Assembly: GCA_023014485.1 (NCBI GenBank)
Contig: JAJOZX010007511.1
Coordinates: 142,501 to 206,500, forward strand
Direction of reading: 5' to 3'
Source: Bathynomus jamesi
Lineage: Eukaryota > Arthropoda > Malacostraca > Isopoda > Cirolanidae
Length of the DNA stretch: 64,000 nucleotides
Within the stretch, counting starts at the first letter, position 1; every line of letters begins with the position of its first letter. A program made the translations under genes and the position numbers. The notes below the pieces were generated by a model. It was not told the origin of the DNA and made no database searches. It worked only from the letters and a program-made list of their open reading frames with translations. Positions 1 through 11,231 of the stretch are shown piece by piece.

Positions 1-60
1 TCTTTATTTGCAATATACTTACTGATTAAGGAATTTTGTTTAATATATATATTTTTTCAG

Positions 61-2051
61 AGTTCAAACAAGAAACTATAATTGCAAATCTCCCTTTTGC
101 CCACGCTTTCGGACTGCACTATTATTCAGTTGCAGCGGCCACGAAAGGTTCTAGAGTTGTTAATTTTGACCACCAAAATTTTTTACATATTTTGCCCGTT
201 ATGGAAAAATTCAAGGTTTGAAATTACTCAACATGGAAATAGATCAGAATAGATGATATGTCTTTCTTGTTTTTTCCTCTTTAAAGACTAATAAAGTTGT
301 TTTACAAAGTGTATCGCGTAACTCCATTATATTTCTTAATTCAGCCACAAGTACTCATCCTGAATTCCTGCCATATAGAAGCGCTCAACAAAATGGGTGA
401 TCTTGGAAATGCATTTCACACTCTCAGATTTATTGGGAATGTAGGAAGTCCTCATAATCCCGACGCTTTCGAGAAACTAAACGAAAAGCTTGGCAACAAA
501 TTGATCATGCATAACAGTAAGTAGGAACTGATGGCATATAAAAGCTTAAAAACTTGTGTTAAAAGTAAAACTATTATTCAGAATCCAAATATTCTTGAAA
601 ATTTAATCCTAAACATCGTGATCAATATTTGCATACAAATTTATGAACCAGTAGGTAGTGAAGCGTTTTTACATAACATACAAATGACATGAATAACTTT
701 CATATCTTCATTCTTATATGAAAGTGAACTAAATATTGAATGACTTTGCTCGCAACAGTCTATGGCGCAACGGAAATGGGTATAGTTTTGGTTACTCCAG
801 TGAAGAAAGGACGTCCTGACATGACTGCAAATCTTATCTCAAATACCAGAGCTCGGTTTGTGGACATAGACACCGGAAAACCGATTCTGGAACCCAACAG
901 ACCTGGAGAAATGTACATTCAGAGTGTCGGGGTAATCAATGATGATTAAAGGTTTACTTTAAGTGACTTTACTTTAAGATAAAAGATAAATGTGGCTGGC
1001 TTCATGCTGTTGACATAATGCTATCACACAATTTAATAGCGGAAGAGCTGTAATAAACGCAAATAAACCATAAAACTATTGCACAACTACTAAAAACATT
1101 TACGTCTTTACTGAACCAAAACGCTTTACACTTTCACTGTTCATTGTGCTGAAAATTTGATACAATCTTATTCAGTGGAAAAAATACTGTATATTCACGG
1201 GCGTTCGGAAACTAACGTAATAGAGGCATGTTTTTTTTTATATATATAAACAATTCAAATGCCCCAAAATTAAAAGGAATCGGCTTCTGAGTTTATCATT
1301 TCGTTCGAGAAGTTTAGTTCACGTTTTAAGCTTTCTTGTGACGATTTATCCTGTTTGAAGGACTTTATTCTATGTGAACTGTTAAACAATCCAAATCGGG
1401 GTCTACACATTCCAAAGTTACTCTGCACTGCTCTACTTATATTAAACGTAACAATAACCTTATTATCACAAAATAAGATAAAGTTAACAATATATTTGGC
1501 ATGAATAAGGACAATTATATTAAAAAAGCTATGGCGCTTATATCAGCTGATGCTAATTGTGATAAATTAAATTTTAATCCCCTTCAAATTTACTGACGGA
1601 ATTTTAACAGACCTCAAACTTTTACTTAAGGACTTTCCACAGCTTGACAAGCACTTTTCTAACTATTCTCCCAAGTTGCCTTATTTTTATGAACTACCTA
1701 AAGTTCACAAACCTAACATTTCGGTACGACCTATCATTTTCAATATTTGTAGCTTTAACTATGGTTTGGTGAAATAGCTCTCCAAGAACCTCTCGTTTTT
1801 AACAGGGAATATTTCTGATGATCATATAAACACTCTTCAGACTTTCAAGATAAAATAAGAAATATCACTTTAGTGAATAAGAAAATGGTCAGCATTGATA
1901 TGCTGAAACCTTTAATAAGGTTCGAGTCGAAATAACTTCTTTTTTTTTTTACCTTTACTTTTAGTTTCTGTTCACCGCCTGAATGATGAAGAAAGATTCT
2001 CTCGAAAAACTTCGCGGCTTTTAGTGTTTTATTCTTTTAACTTTCGGAGAT

Positions 2052-2116
<65 letters not shown>

Positions 2117-2865
2117 GCCATGAGTTGCATAATTTCTGAACACCCGGTAGTATCTTATTGCCGGTGCATTATTCAATTTCATAAATTCCTTTTTTTCAAG
2201 TTAATGGAGGGGTACCTGAATAATCGTATCGCAACAGAGGAAGCAATCGATGTTGACAACTGGTTTCGAACAGGGGACGTTGGATATTTTGAAGAAGACA
2301 ACTACATTCGAATCATCGAACGACGCAAAGATATGATTACCGTCAATGGGGAAAAGGTATGGAGACTTTAATGACTTTGATACCTGTGTGTCACTCGTTT
2401 TACACTTTATTCATTTGCTTTATTCAGGTTGGCGTGACATAATTGTGAAACGATACATCGGTGAAGCGTTAGTTTCTTGAAGGAAGAGAATGAGGCAATC
2501 ATTTAGTTGGTTCAGTTGTGATGCACTGCGTGTATAGAACGTGTTGTAACTATATTTTTTATCTTGACACGTAGGTCTCCCCGACAAAGATCGAACAAAT
2601 ATTGAAAAAACACGATTCCGTACTTGATGTTGGGGTTGTGGGAATCCCTAATGTGAAAACGGGAGAAGAGGAACCGAAGGCTTTCGTCATCTGTAATGTA
2701 CCCGTTGAAGAAATAGAGCTCATTGCCTTCGTCGAGAAAAATGCTCCCCCACAAATGTGGCTTCGCGGGGGAGTAACTTTCGTAGAATCTCTTCCAAGAA
2801 ATCATTTGGGCAAGTTGGTCAGAAAGTACATTCGAGACAAGGCTTGGACGGAAACAAAGAATTAA
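61..2865 (+). CDS. Acyl-CoA ligase / luciferase-like (AMP-binding) gene, 3' half, five exons
   Basis: Five exons read 61-215, 345-516, 759-931, 2201-2356 and 2575-2865 (stop TAA). Each has an AG acceptor and a GT donor, and the reading phase is kept across all four introns. The order of motifs is that of 4-coumarate-CoA ligase, firefly luciferase and fatty acyl-CoA synthetases: LPFAHAFGL, then YGATEMG (adenine-binding YGxTE), NWFRTGD with the conserved Asp, ERRKDMI hinge, and a C-terminal GKLVRK carrying the catalytic lysine. Such enzymes adenylate a carboxylic acid with ATP and transfer it to CoA. The C-terminus is TKN, so there is no peroxisomal SKL signal. The N-terminal half is not on this strand and should lie left of the window if the gene is whole. 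An AATAAA is at 2918. No frameshift is seen; the exact acid substrate cannot be told. Confidence 0.85.
1570..1925 (+). pseudogene. Penelope-like element reverse transcriptase relic in an intron
   Basis: Within the 1.27-kb intron between the third and fourth ligase exons, the plus strand reads LPYFYELPKVHKPN followed by VRPIIFNI, then LTGNISDDHI, and after a frameshift NKKMVSID. The tract LPKVHKP...RPI and the downstream D-containing strand are typical of Penelope-like RTs (fingers/palm). There is an in-frame stop (GLVK*) near 1778 and at least one frameshift near 1845, so the copy is dead. No GIY-YIG domain or terminal repeats are recognisable. It matters mainly as a dated insertion that the host intron tolerates. 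Confidence 0.65.
2053..2115. repeat. (AT)n microsatellite
   Basis: About 60 bases of uninterrupted AT dinucleotide just upstream of the acceptor of the fourth ligase exon. Confidence 0.95.
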
Positions 2866-3465
2866 CAGTCAGAAGCTTGGGAAACTTTTTCAATGCATTG
2901 TTATCATTATAACAGTAAATAAATGTAACAAAAATGTAACAAGTTATGCTGTTATAGTATTCACTGAAGTAAGATAAACTTAGTTTAGTTCCATAAGTGA
3001 GATAAAATTAACACATTGCAAAAATACACTGATTACATTATGACTGCAGTATATTTACATAGAAAGGCAGCAAAGAAACAATGTTTATTAAAAATGAAAC
3101 TAAAGATGTTGAAAGGTAGGAACGGATATTATATAGTGGAAAAAATAATGCTAAATTAAATACAGTCGAAATTACCATTATGGCTCAGTGCAGAATAACC
3201 ACTGTTCTTCCATCTTAATAAATATATTATCAACCTATATTATAAATAATGGCAGTAATTTGTAACACAAGGATCACATTACACAGCAGCAATTTCATTT
3301 CCAGTACAAGAATCATATTCACAATCGACTGATTTATTATCTGTATGTAAAAAATATTATTACGGCTAACACTTTTACAAGATTCAATGCATCACCTTTT
3401 AACCAAGAATGGAATGCACCCTACAATATTTCGTGATACCGCTCCCTCCTTTTAGCATCCCCTTT
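2866..3465. other. Ligase 3' flank, no gene seen
   Basis: AT-rich sequence after the ligase stop codon. AATAAA at 2918-2923 is a plausible polyadenylation signal. I see no coding potential or transposon ends before the duplicated block that starts at 3466. Confidence 0.6.
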
Positions 3466-4002
3466 CTAGTGGCCCCAGGGGCAGTCGCACATACTACGTT
3501 TCCGTATCTATTCTTGCATACGACTCGTCCTTTTAGATCAGTGCTTCCCAATCTAGGGGTAAATTACTCCACTGGCGTATTGACAACTATTTTGTGGGAT
3601 ACTGACAAGCGATCCAGTAGTATGGGTGCAAAAGGTTAGAGTGCAAGAATGTTGCAATGCTGCAAGAGATAATGATCAATGTTGCAAATGGGTGTGGGGC
3701 TATGCAATGAAGGGGGTGGGGGTATGCAATGAAGGTGGGGGGTATGCATTGAAGGGGGGAGGTGGTATCCCTGAAGGGGGGAGAGGGGAGGGATCTTCGG
3801 GGGGAGAAGGAAGGATGACCTCCCCCAAAGGGGTTGCCTTAACCTAAGAGAGAAAGAGAAGAGAATAGACGGAGGAGGGCTTTTGGGGAGAAGTTGGGAT
3901 GTCCTAACTCCCCAAAGGGAAACCTAACCTAAGTCTTAACCTAAGAAGGAAGGAGAGAGATCTTTATTAAACTGGAGTCCGAAGCATTATGAAGGTCCCG
4001 AA

Positions 4003-4696
4003 CAGCGTTGCCATCGAAAAATAATGAAAATCTGAAGATTGGTGTTAAAATATCTGTAGAAATCTGTAGTTTCAATAAAAATATCTGTATACAAAATCTG
4101 TAAACTACCATTTGATTTTAAAGTTTATTTTTGTAAGTAACATATACAATAATATTCATAATTCCAAAAAGCAGCAAATAGAAAGAACAAGTATACAGCA
4201 ACAAAATAAGGATGCATATATACAAAATGGAAAAAGGAATTCAATAAAATACATAATTTTGTGCTGTATATCATTAACAACAACAGGGCTATTTATCTGT
4301 ACTGTAGATTCCACCCTTTGCTTTCTTTAGCAGTGTGTTTTGCTGTTGACTTAGTAAGAATCGACGCACAGTCAGCTGAGTGTGGCGTGTTTATGTTATG
4401 TTGCCACTCTCTACTGACAGGTGGCGCACGAAAATAATTTGTTGGTTCTCATTGAGAAACTCAGTAATATTATGTAATATCCAGTGTAGTCCGTAGTGGT
4501 TAGTAAAAAAAACCTCAGTCTTAGAAATCGGCAAATTTTGCCCATTTTGAAGGAAAATCTGAAAAGAAGCATAAAAAAAAATCATAAATTTTAGAAATCT
4601 GTAGATTTCGCCCATTTTGGGGGAAAAATCTGAAAATCTGAAACAAAGCATAAAATCTGTAGATGCACAGATAAATCTGTAGAAATGGCAACACTG
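4003..4696. mobile_element. Non-autonomous hAT element (MITE), copy A
   Basis: 694 bp bounded by inverted ends CAGCGTTGCCAT and ATGGCAACACTG and by a perfect 8-bp target duplication GTCCCGAA (3995-4002 and 4697-4704). CAG...CTG ends plus an 8-bp duplication are diagnostic of hAT transposons. No transposase is present; the interior contains short repeated phrases such as AAATCTGTAGA. The minus-strand open frame at 4391-4651 resembles nothing I know and is probably fortuitous. Confidence 0.85.
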
Positions 4697-5290
4697 GTCC
4701 CGAATAGTTATGTGAGTCGTTTTTTATTGTGTCGTTTTTTTTTTTGTTTTTTTTGTCGTTTTTTTTGTTTAAAACGAAGATAGTCTGTTTTTTTTGTTTT
4801 TTTGTTTTTTATTGTTTTAAACTTATTCCATATTTTTCTTCCTTTAATCTAATAAGTATATTAGTATTACCTATAATTTACTATACTACCATGCTTATAT
4901 GGTTATACCTAGTATATATAGCATCTTTTAGAAAAACTGAATCACACAAAAAGTATATAATAGAAAGGAAAAACAAACCCTCATTTTTTATATGTATATA
5001 TATTTTTTAACTAGAACATGAAACATTCTTCCTCGTTTCAAACAATATACATAATTGTGATTGGCAAGAGTACCAGTATATATATTCCAGATAGAAAAAA
5101 AAATATTCACCTTTTATTGAACCTTTTTGTTAACCTAATGTTGTTTAACCTTCATTTCCATGGAATAATCATCACTAGATTGGGTAGAGCATACGTGCTA
5201 GTTTCAATATCACAGGTACTGGTATAATATGCATAATAAAAATAATACTGGTATAAAACAATATATATAATTGTGATTGGCAAGAATACC

Positions 5291-5363
<73 letters not shown>

Positions 5364-5489
5364 AATATATATATATATATATATATTCCAAATAGAAAAA
5401 TAAAAAAAATAAAAATATTCATCTCTTTCTTTAACCTTTGTGTTAACCTAATGCTGTTTAACTTTCATTATCTGATTCTATTTCCATTG

Positions 5490-5690
5490 AAGAATCATTA
5501 TCACTAGATTGATTAAAGCAAATAGTTTCAATATCACAGGTACTGGTATTTATTGCAGATTTGGATGTTGATGAAGCCAATGTAGCACCATGTTTTACTT
5601 TACTTTCTTGGAATTTTGCATTTTGGGATATAAATACTAGCTTTGCTGCTCTGTCTGTGCTTAATCGGTTTCTTTTGGCTGTATGGATAT
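5490..5690 (-). pseudogene. hAT transposase C-terminal relic, copy A
   Basis: On the minus strand the frame AKRNRLSTDRAAKLVFISQN resembles the extreme C-terminus of some hAT transposases, where an RNRL...KLVFI motif follows the dimerisation domain. An acidic Ser/Asp-rich tail (SSDNDSSMEIESDNES) follows. No upstream catalytic region is found, so this is a fragment. Moderate confidence because the match is short. Confidence 0.4.
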
Positions 5691-6644
5691 ACTGTATGTG
5701 CTAAATGATCTCGGAGGTAATGAAAGGGCGAAATAGAGGTGTATGAGTTTGTGCAGGTATATATGTGAGTATGCATGCGTATGTATCTGGAATTCTGGAT
5801 GTATGCGTGTGTATGGGGTATACAATACTCAGTAACAATAGATAAAATATGTGTATATAAGTTTATTATATATTGGTATATATGTATATGGGTGTATGTG
5901 TATGTATATATATGGATGGTCTCGGGGGGAAAATATATCATCGTGGGTCTCAAGGATAGTTAAGTGGGAGATTCAAAATCCAAGGCATGGATGGGAGAGT
6001 CCTGGAAAGGTTGGACAATGGGCACTCAGCTCCCAGCCAGTGTTCTCGCAAGTTTAACGGATCTCACGATACAAGACTTTCAGTGCAAGAAAGAGGCCAG
6101 TTTTTTCTAGTGGCCCCAGGGGCAGTCGCACATACTACGTTTCCGTATCTATTCTTGCATACGACTCGTCCTTTTAGATCAGTGCTTTCCAATCTAGGGG
6201 TAAATTACTCCACTGGCGTATTGACAACTATTTTGTGGGATACTGACAAGCGATCCAGTAGTATGGGTACAAAAGGTTAGAGTGCAAGAATGTTGCAATG
6301 CTGCAAGAGATAATGATCAATGTTGCAAATGGGTGGGTGGGGCTATGCAATGAAGGGGGTGGGGGTATGCAATGAAGGTGGGGGTTATGCATTGAAGGGG
6401 GGAGGTGGTATCCCTGAAGGGGGGAGAGGGGAGGGATCTTCGGGGGGAGAAGGAAGGATGACCTCCCCCCAAAGGGGTTGCCTTAACCTAAGAGAGAAAG
6501 AGAAAGGATAGACGGAGGAGGCTTTTGGGGAGAAGTTGGGATGTCCTAACTCCCCAAAGGGAAACCTAACCTAAGTCTTAACCTAAGAAGGAAGGAGAGA
6601 GATCTTTATTAAACTGGAGTCCGAAGCATTATGAAGGTCCCGAA

Positions 6645-7336
6645 CAGCGTTGCCATCGAAAAATAATGAAAATCTGAAGATTGGTGTTAAAATATCTGTA
6701 GAAATCTGTAGTTTCAATAAAAATATCTGTATACAAAATCTGTAAACTACCATTTGATTTTAAAGTTTATTTTTGTAAGTAACATATACAATAATATTCA
6801 TAATTCCAAAAAGCAGCAAATAGAAAGAACAAGTATACAGCAACAAAATAAGGATGCATATATACAAAATGGAAAAAGGAATTCAATAAAAACATAATTT
6901 TGTGCTGTATATCATTAACAACAACAGGGCTATTTATCTGTACTGTAGATTCCACCCTTTGCTTTCTTTAGCAGTGTGTTTTGCTGTTGACTTAGTAAGA
7001 ATCGACGCACAGTCAGCTGAGTGTGGCGTGTTTATGTTATGTTGCCACTCTCTACTGACAGGTGGCGCACGAAAATAATTTGTTGGTTCTCATTGAGAAA
7101 CTCAGTATATTATGTAATATCCAGTGTAGTCCGTAGTGGTTAGTAAAAAAAACCTCAGTCTTAGAAATCGGCAAATTTTGCCCATTTTGAAGGAAAATCT
7201 GAAAAGAAGCATAAAAAAAAATCATAAATTTTAGAAATCTGTAGATTTCGCCCATTTTGGGGGAAAAATCTGAAAATCTGAAACAAAGCATAAAATCTGT
7301 AGATGCACAGATAAATCTGTAGAAATGGCAACACTG
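6645..7336. mobile_element. Non-autonomous hAT element (MITE), copy B
   Basis: 692 bp, nearly identical to 4003-4696 and flanked by the same GTCCCGAA (6637-6644 and 7337-7344). The identical duplication at both copies shows that it was copied with the segmental duplication and did not insert independently. Confidence 0.85.
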
Positions 7337-7931
7337 GTCCCGAATAGTTATGTGAGTCGTTTTTTATTGTGTCGTTTTTTTTTTGTTTTTTTTTGTTTTT
7401 TTTGTTTAAAACGAAGATAGTCTGTTTTTGTTTTTTTTTTTTGTTTTTATTGTTTTAAACTTATTCCATATTTTTCTTCCTTTAATCTAATAAGTATATT
7501 AGTATTACCTATAATTTACTATACTACCATGCTTATATGGTTATACCTAGTATATATAGCATCTTTTAGAAAAACTGAATCACACAAAAAGTATATAATA
7601 GAAAGGAAAAACAAACCCTCATTTTTTATATGTATATATATTTTTTAACTAGAACATGAAACATTCTTCCTCGTTTCAAACAATACATAATTGTGATTGG
7701 CAAGAGTACCAGTATATATATTCCAGATAGAAAAAAAAATATTCACCTTTTATTGAACCTTTTTGTTAACCTAATGTTGTTTAACCTTCATTTCCATGGA
7801 AGAATCATCACTAGATTGGGTAGAGCATACATGCTAGTTTCAATATCACAGGTACTGGTATAATATGCATAATAAAAAATACATAATACTGGTATAAAAC
7901 AATATATATAATTGTGATTGGCAAGAATACC

Positions 7932-7986
<55 letters not shown>

Positions 7987-8079
7987 CCAAATAGAAAAAT
8001 AAAAAAAATAAAAATATTCATCTCTTTTTTAACCTTTGTGTTAACCTAATGCTGTTTAACTTTCATTATCTGATTCTAT

Positions 8080-8285
8080 TTCCATTGAAGAATCATTATC
8101 ACTAGATTGATTAAAGCAAATAGTTTCAAATATCACAGGTACTGGTATTTATTGCAGATTTGGATGTTGATGAAGCCAATGTAGCACCATGTTTTACTTC
8201 ACTTTCTTGGAATTTTGCATTTTGGGATATAAATACTAGCTTTGCTGCTCTGTCTGTGCTTAATCGGTTTCTTTTGGCTGTATGG
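8080..8285 (-). pseudogene. hAT transposase C-terminal relic, copy B
   Basis: Same relic as at 5490-5690, carried by the second segmental copy, with the same RNRLSTDRAAKLVFI phrase and acidic tail. Confidence 0.4.
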
Positions 8286-8709
8286 ATATTACTGTATGTG
8301 CTAAATGATCTCGGAGGTAATGAAAGGGCGAAATAGAGGTGTATGAGTTTGTGCAGGTATATATGTGAGTATGCATGCGTATGTATCTGGAATTCTGGAT
8401 GTATGCGTGTGTATGGGGTATACAATACTCAGTAACAATAGATATAAATATGTGTATATAAGTATTTATGTATATATTGGTATATATGTATATGGGTGTA
8501 TGTGTATGTATATATATGGATGGTCTCGGTGGGAAAATATATCATCGTGGGTCTCAAGGATAGTTAAGTGGGAGATTCAAAATCCAAGGCATGGATGGAG
8601 AGTCCTGGAAAGGTTGGACAATGGGCACTCAGCTCCCAGCCAGTGTTCTCGCAAGTTTAACGGATCTCACGATACAAGACTTTCAGTGCAAGAAAGAGGC
8701 CAGTTTTTT

Positions 8710-8986
8710 CTGTAAATAGGCTGAAAAGGACATTCTATACTGGTACCATATGGCCTATTTTATTATGTATTTATTTATTTTTATAATATATATCATTGCA
8801 AAAGCATACCTTATAATTAAATTGGCAATATCTATATTAATTATTAAAAAAAACAAAGAAAAACAAAAAAAATAAATAAAAAACAAAAAAAAACGAAAAA
8901 ATAAACAAAAAAAACAACATGGACACAAAAAAAACCGGTTTTTTAACATCACTAGTCCCGAAGCCAAGCGGGTCTTATATAGAGGA
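8710..8986. other. Left flank of the Polinton, no gene seen
   Basis: Unique AT-rich sequence with an A-rich tract (about 8845-8935) leading to the Polinton end. No coding potential recognised. Confidence 0.5.
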
Positions 8987-9077
8987 AGGTTGAGTTGCCA
9001 GATACCATTTTTTATTTTAATTGTCCAGGTATACATTATTAGGGTGAGTTGCTAGATACCACCATTTATTTTAATTC
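8987..9077 (+). repeat. Polinton left terminal inverted repeat
   Basis: Starts AGGTTGAGTTGCCAGATACC and contains a second, diverged copy of the same phrase (GGTGAGTTGCTAGATACC) about 55 bases in, so the repeat is itself built of two subterminal motifs. It matches the complement of 23622-23712 with few differences. Confidence 0.85.
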
Positions 9078-9354
9078 GTTACCAAAGCAAACGTACTTTC
9101 TCTTTTAAGAGAAATAATCACCAATATTCACAATAAAAAATTCAATATGTTTATTTATTATTGTAAATAAATAGATTTGTCTTCTACGCACAAAAAATAT
9201 AATACGGAACGTACAATCGTCAAAATAATAGTTCAGACGAAATACACACACACACACACACAATTGAACAACTTTCTCCTTACCTTATATATATATAATA
9301 TAAGGTAATCAATAAAAAGTAAAGGAGTTAATTATTTAAACATCGCCCTGTCTA

Positions 9355-10654
9355 AGGGGTTCCAAAAAACCTTAGCCCCCCCCCCATTTACAGCTTACAT
9401 TTTACTTATATCGAAATAGTTTTTAGTGATTATAAAAATATATAAAATTCTTTATTTATTGCAGGTATTAAAATTACTCTAGCTGATAAAGTGATAATAT
9501 AATGGCTTCTGAATTAATTGGTGATTCGGAGAGGCAACGTGTGATAGATCGCATACGAGCAATAACATTTCGGGAAGCTCGTGATGCTGGAGCCACCTTT
9601 ATAACACGTTCATGGGTTGCCAAAAGGTTCCGAAGAAGTGAGGACTTCGTCAAAAGAAATTGGAATAAAACTTTGGATGAATGTGAAATGGATACAACCA
9701 AATCTGGGCGCCCAAATTTGCCACTCTCTCAGGAAACAAAGGACATCACTGAAAGCAGTACGCGTAAGCGGAAAAACAGCTGTGCTAAACTTTCTAGAGA
9801 GATCGAAGTGTTGAGAGGAAAGATCGTTAGTGATGAGATCATTCGACTATACCGTCATAGGCAAGGTTTAAAGCCTTGGCATGAACTTCCAAAGCCAAGA
9901 AAAACTCAACTTAACATCGATGACAGAATGTGGTTTGTGGCATTTAGCTGTCTCCGATGAATTTTTTGTTTACGTAACACGTCGGCCTAACTACCAAAAT
10001 GATCGAGTGTGGGCCACAACACCAGATGAAATCGATGACAATGAACATTATCGCGAATTATTAAAAAGTCCAGACTGTGTTGGTGTGTTTGTTTTGTTCA
10101 CTGCAAAGAAGCTCATGTGGATGCTGAAGCCAAATGGTCAGAGTTGGGATGGACAGTATTTTCGTGATATTATTCTATCCTAGCATGTCATTCCTTTTCT
10201 AAGAATCCGAAACAATGTTATAGATGTCGATCAGGTCACACTTCTGCACGATAAGGCCCCCTGCTTTAAGGCATTAGCCACTCAACAGTTGTTGCGGAAC
10301 CATGAGATCGATTTCTTTGGAAATGAAGAATGGCCAGGAAATTCTCCTGACTTGAACGTCTGTGAACATATTGGATCAGTTATAAAGGACAAGGTTGAAT
10401 GTCTCTTGTTTCAAGAACCTGCAGCAAATCGACTTTCGAAGGATACAATGACGCAACACATTGAAACTGTTTTAGCAAATTTGCGTAACGATCAAGATCT
10501 ATTCACGTCACTTTTGGCAAGCTACCCAAAGCGAATTCAGGCTGTCTTGGAAGCCAATTCAGGAATAAATTCTCTTTTGTAAGGTATGTTTAGTTTTACT
10601 GTACCTCTAATGTTTAGGCCATGGGCGGTGGGGCTAAGGTTTATTGGAGCCCCG
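9355..10654 (+). mobile_element. Tc1/mariner-superfamily element nested in the Polinton
   Basis: 1.3-kb element flanked by TA on both sides (9353-9354, 10655-10656). Imperfect inverted ends of about 33 bp are visible: the left end begins AGGGGTTCCA and the complement of the right end begins CGGGGCTCCA; both continue into ACCTTAGCCCC. The size, TA target and transposase are those of IS630-Tc1-mariner elements. It sits between the Polinton left end and its first genes, where capsid genes might be expected. Confidence 0.85.
9502..10582 (+). pseudogene. Tc1-like transposase, DD37E-type spacing, frameshifted
   Basis: The N-terminal part (9502-9957, about 150 aa) has a helix-turn-helix-like region and the KIVSDEIIRLYRHRQGL segment typical of Tc1 transposases. 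The frame then breaks near 9940 and resumes as SDEFFVYV (first catalytic Asp), breaks again with a TAG near 10182, and continues with LLHDKAPCFKA (second Asp) and WPGNSPDLNVCEHI (Glu). I count 37 residues between the second Asp and the Glu, against 34 in classic Tc1. The product would cut and paste DNA by an RNase H-like fold, but this copy is inactive because of at least one frameshift and one stop. Ends at TAA 10580-10582. Confidence 0.8.
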
Positions 10655-10666
10655 TATTCTTTTGTC

Positions 10667-10667
10667 A

Positions 10668-10741
<74 letters not shown>

Positions 10742-10766
10742 ATATATATACATATATATATATATA

Positions 10767-10820
<54 letters not shown>
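10667..10820. repeat. (CT)n followed by (TA)n microsatellite
   Basis: About 50 bases of CT dinucleotide run directly into about 95 bases of mostly TA. It follows the right end of the Tc1-like element. Frames through it are artefacts. Confidence 0.95.
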
Positions 10821-10828
<8 letters not shown>

Positions 10829-10848
10829 TTCGGAGTGCTTAGCTTATA

Positions 10849-11200
10849 TCAGTCAAAAAAGTGGTCAACCATAGGCTTCATTCGCTTACAACACTTCTGT
10901 TTTGATATCCTTTTACGTTTAATGCCACGTGATCCCTTCTTCCGGACAGCCTTCTTCTTCTTCCCACCACCACGCATTTTTCTCTTTGCATCTTTGATGA
11001 TTTCGTCCCGTGTACGTTTTAAATGTTTTTTTTAGAGCTTCTTTAGGTTTAGCCCCAGCCAATATGTCTTCTGTGGTGTTAAGACGTGATTGTAGCGCTT
11101 TCCTTCCGAGGTATCTGGCACCCCTCTTCAGCAAAGGAACAGCCGTACGTAGTATGGATGAAAAAATGGACCCAAGTCCACTACCGCGCTGGTATCTCAC
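10849..11200 (-). pseudogene. Polinton small basic virion-type protein, frameshifted
   Basis: Starts MRYQRGSGLGSIFSSILRTA with a glycine-rich amphipathic N-terminus followed by RGARYLGRKAL. After a one-base frameshift near 11030 the frame continues as a strongly basic tail (KRKMRGGGKKKKAVRKKG, KRKRISKQK) to TGA at 10849-10851. Polintons commonly encode such a protein beside the penton gene; adenovirus core and cement proteins have similar make-up. A capsid-interior or DNA-binding role is inference from composition and position. Confidence 0.6.
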
Positions 11201-11231
11201 CCTCGATAGACGAAGAAAGGCTTTCTATCCA

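Larger units (their letters stand above)
3466..6106. repeat. Tandem segmental duplication, copy A (2.64 kb)
   Basis: This block is repeated directly at 6107-8709. The sequence TAGTGGCCCCAGGGGC opens both copies (3467 and 6108), and both end in CAAGAAAGAGGCCAG plus a T-run. Copies differ by scattered single bases and by lengths of T-runs and TA tracts, so the duplication is recent. Contents in order: a G-rich repeat family with CCTAA motifs (about 3539-3990), a hAT MITE (4003-4696), T-rich sequence, two diverged internal repeats of about 0.2 kb containing TG/TA tracts (5041-5226 and 5257-5550), and a short hAT-like coding relic on the minus strand. The short open frames here are by-products of low-complexity sequence. 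Confidence 0.9.
6107..8709. repeat. Tandem segmental duplication, copy B (2.60 kb)
   Basis: Second copy of 3466-6106, abutting it with no spacer. It is 38 bases shorter, mostly from a shorter TA tract (about 7941-7981 against about 5304-5388 in copy A) and shorter T-runs. It ends at the T-run at 8704-8709, after which the sequence is unique. Confidence 0.9.

Noticed and set aside
3626..3847. Gly-rich open frame in the 2.6-kb duplicated unit
   Set aside because: It arises from GGGG-rich repeat DNA, breaks differently in the second copy, and matches no family.
5152..5422. Open frames made of Tyr-Ile repeats on both strands
   Set aside because: They read through a TA microsatellite; composition alone keeps the frame open.
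9240..9262. Possible CRISPR-like or operator repeat at the short CA repeat
   Set aside because: Simple (CA)n microsatellite in a eukaryotic transposon.
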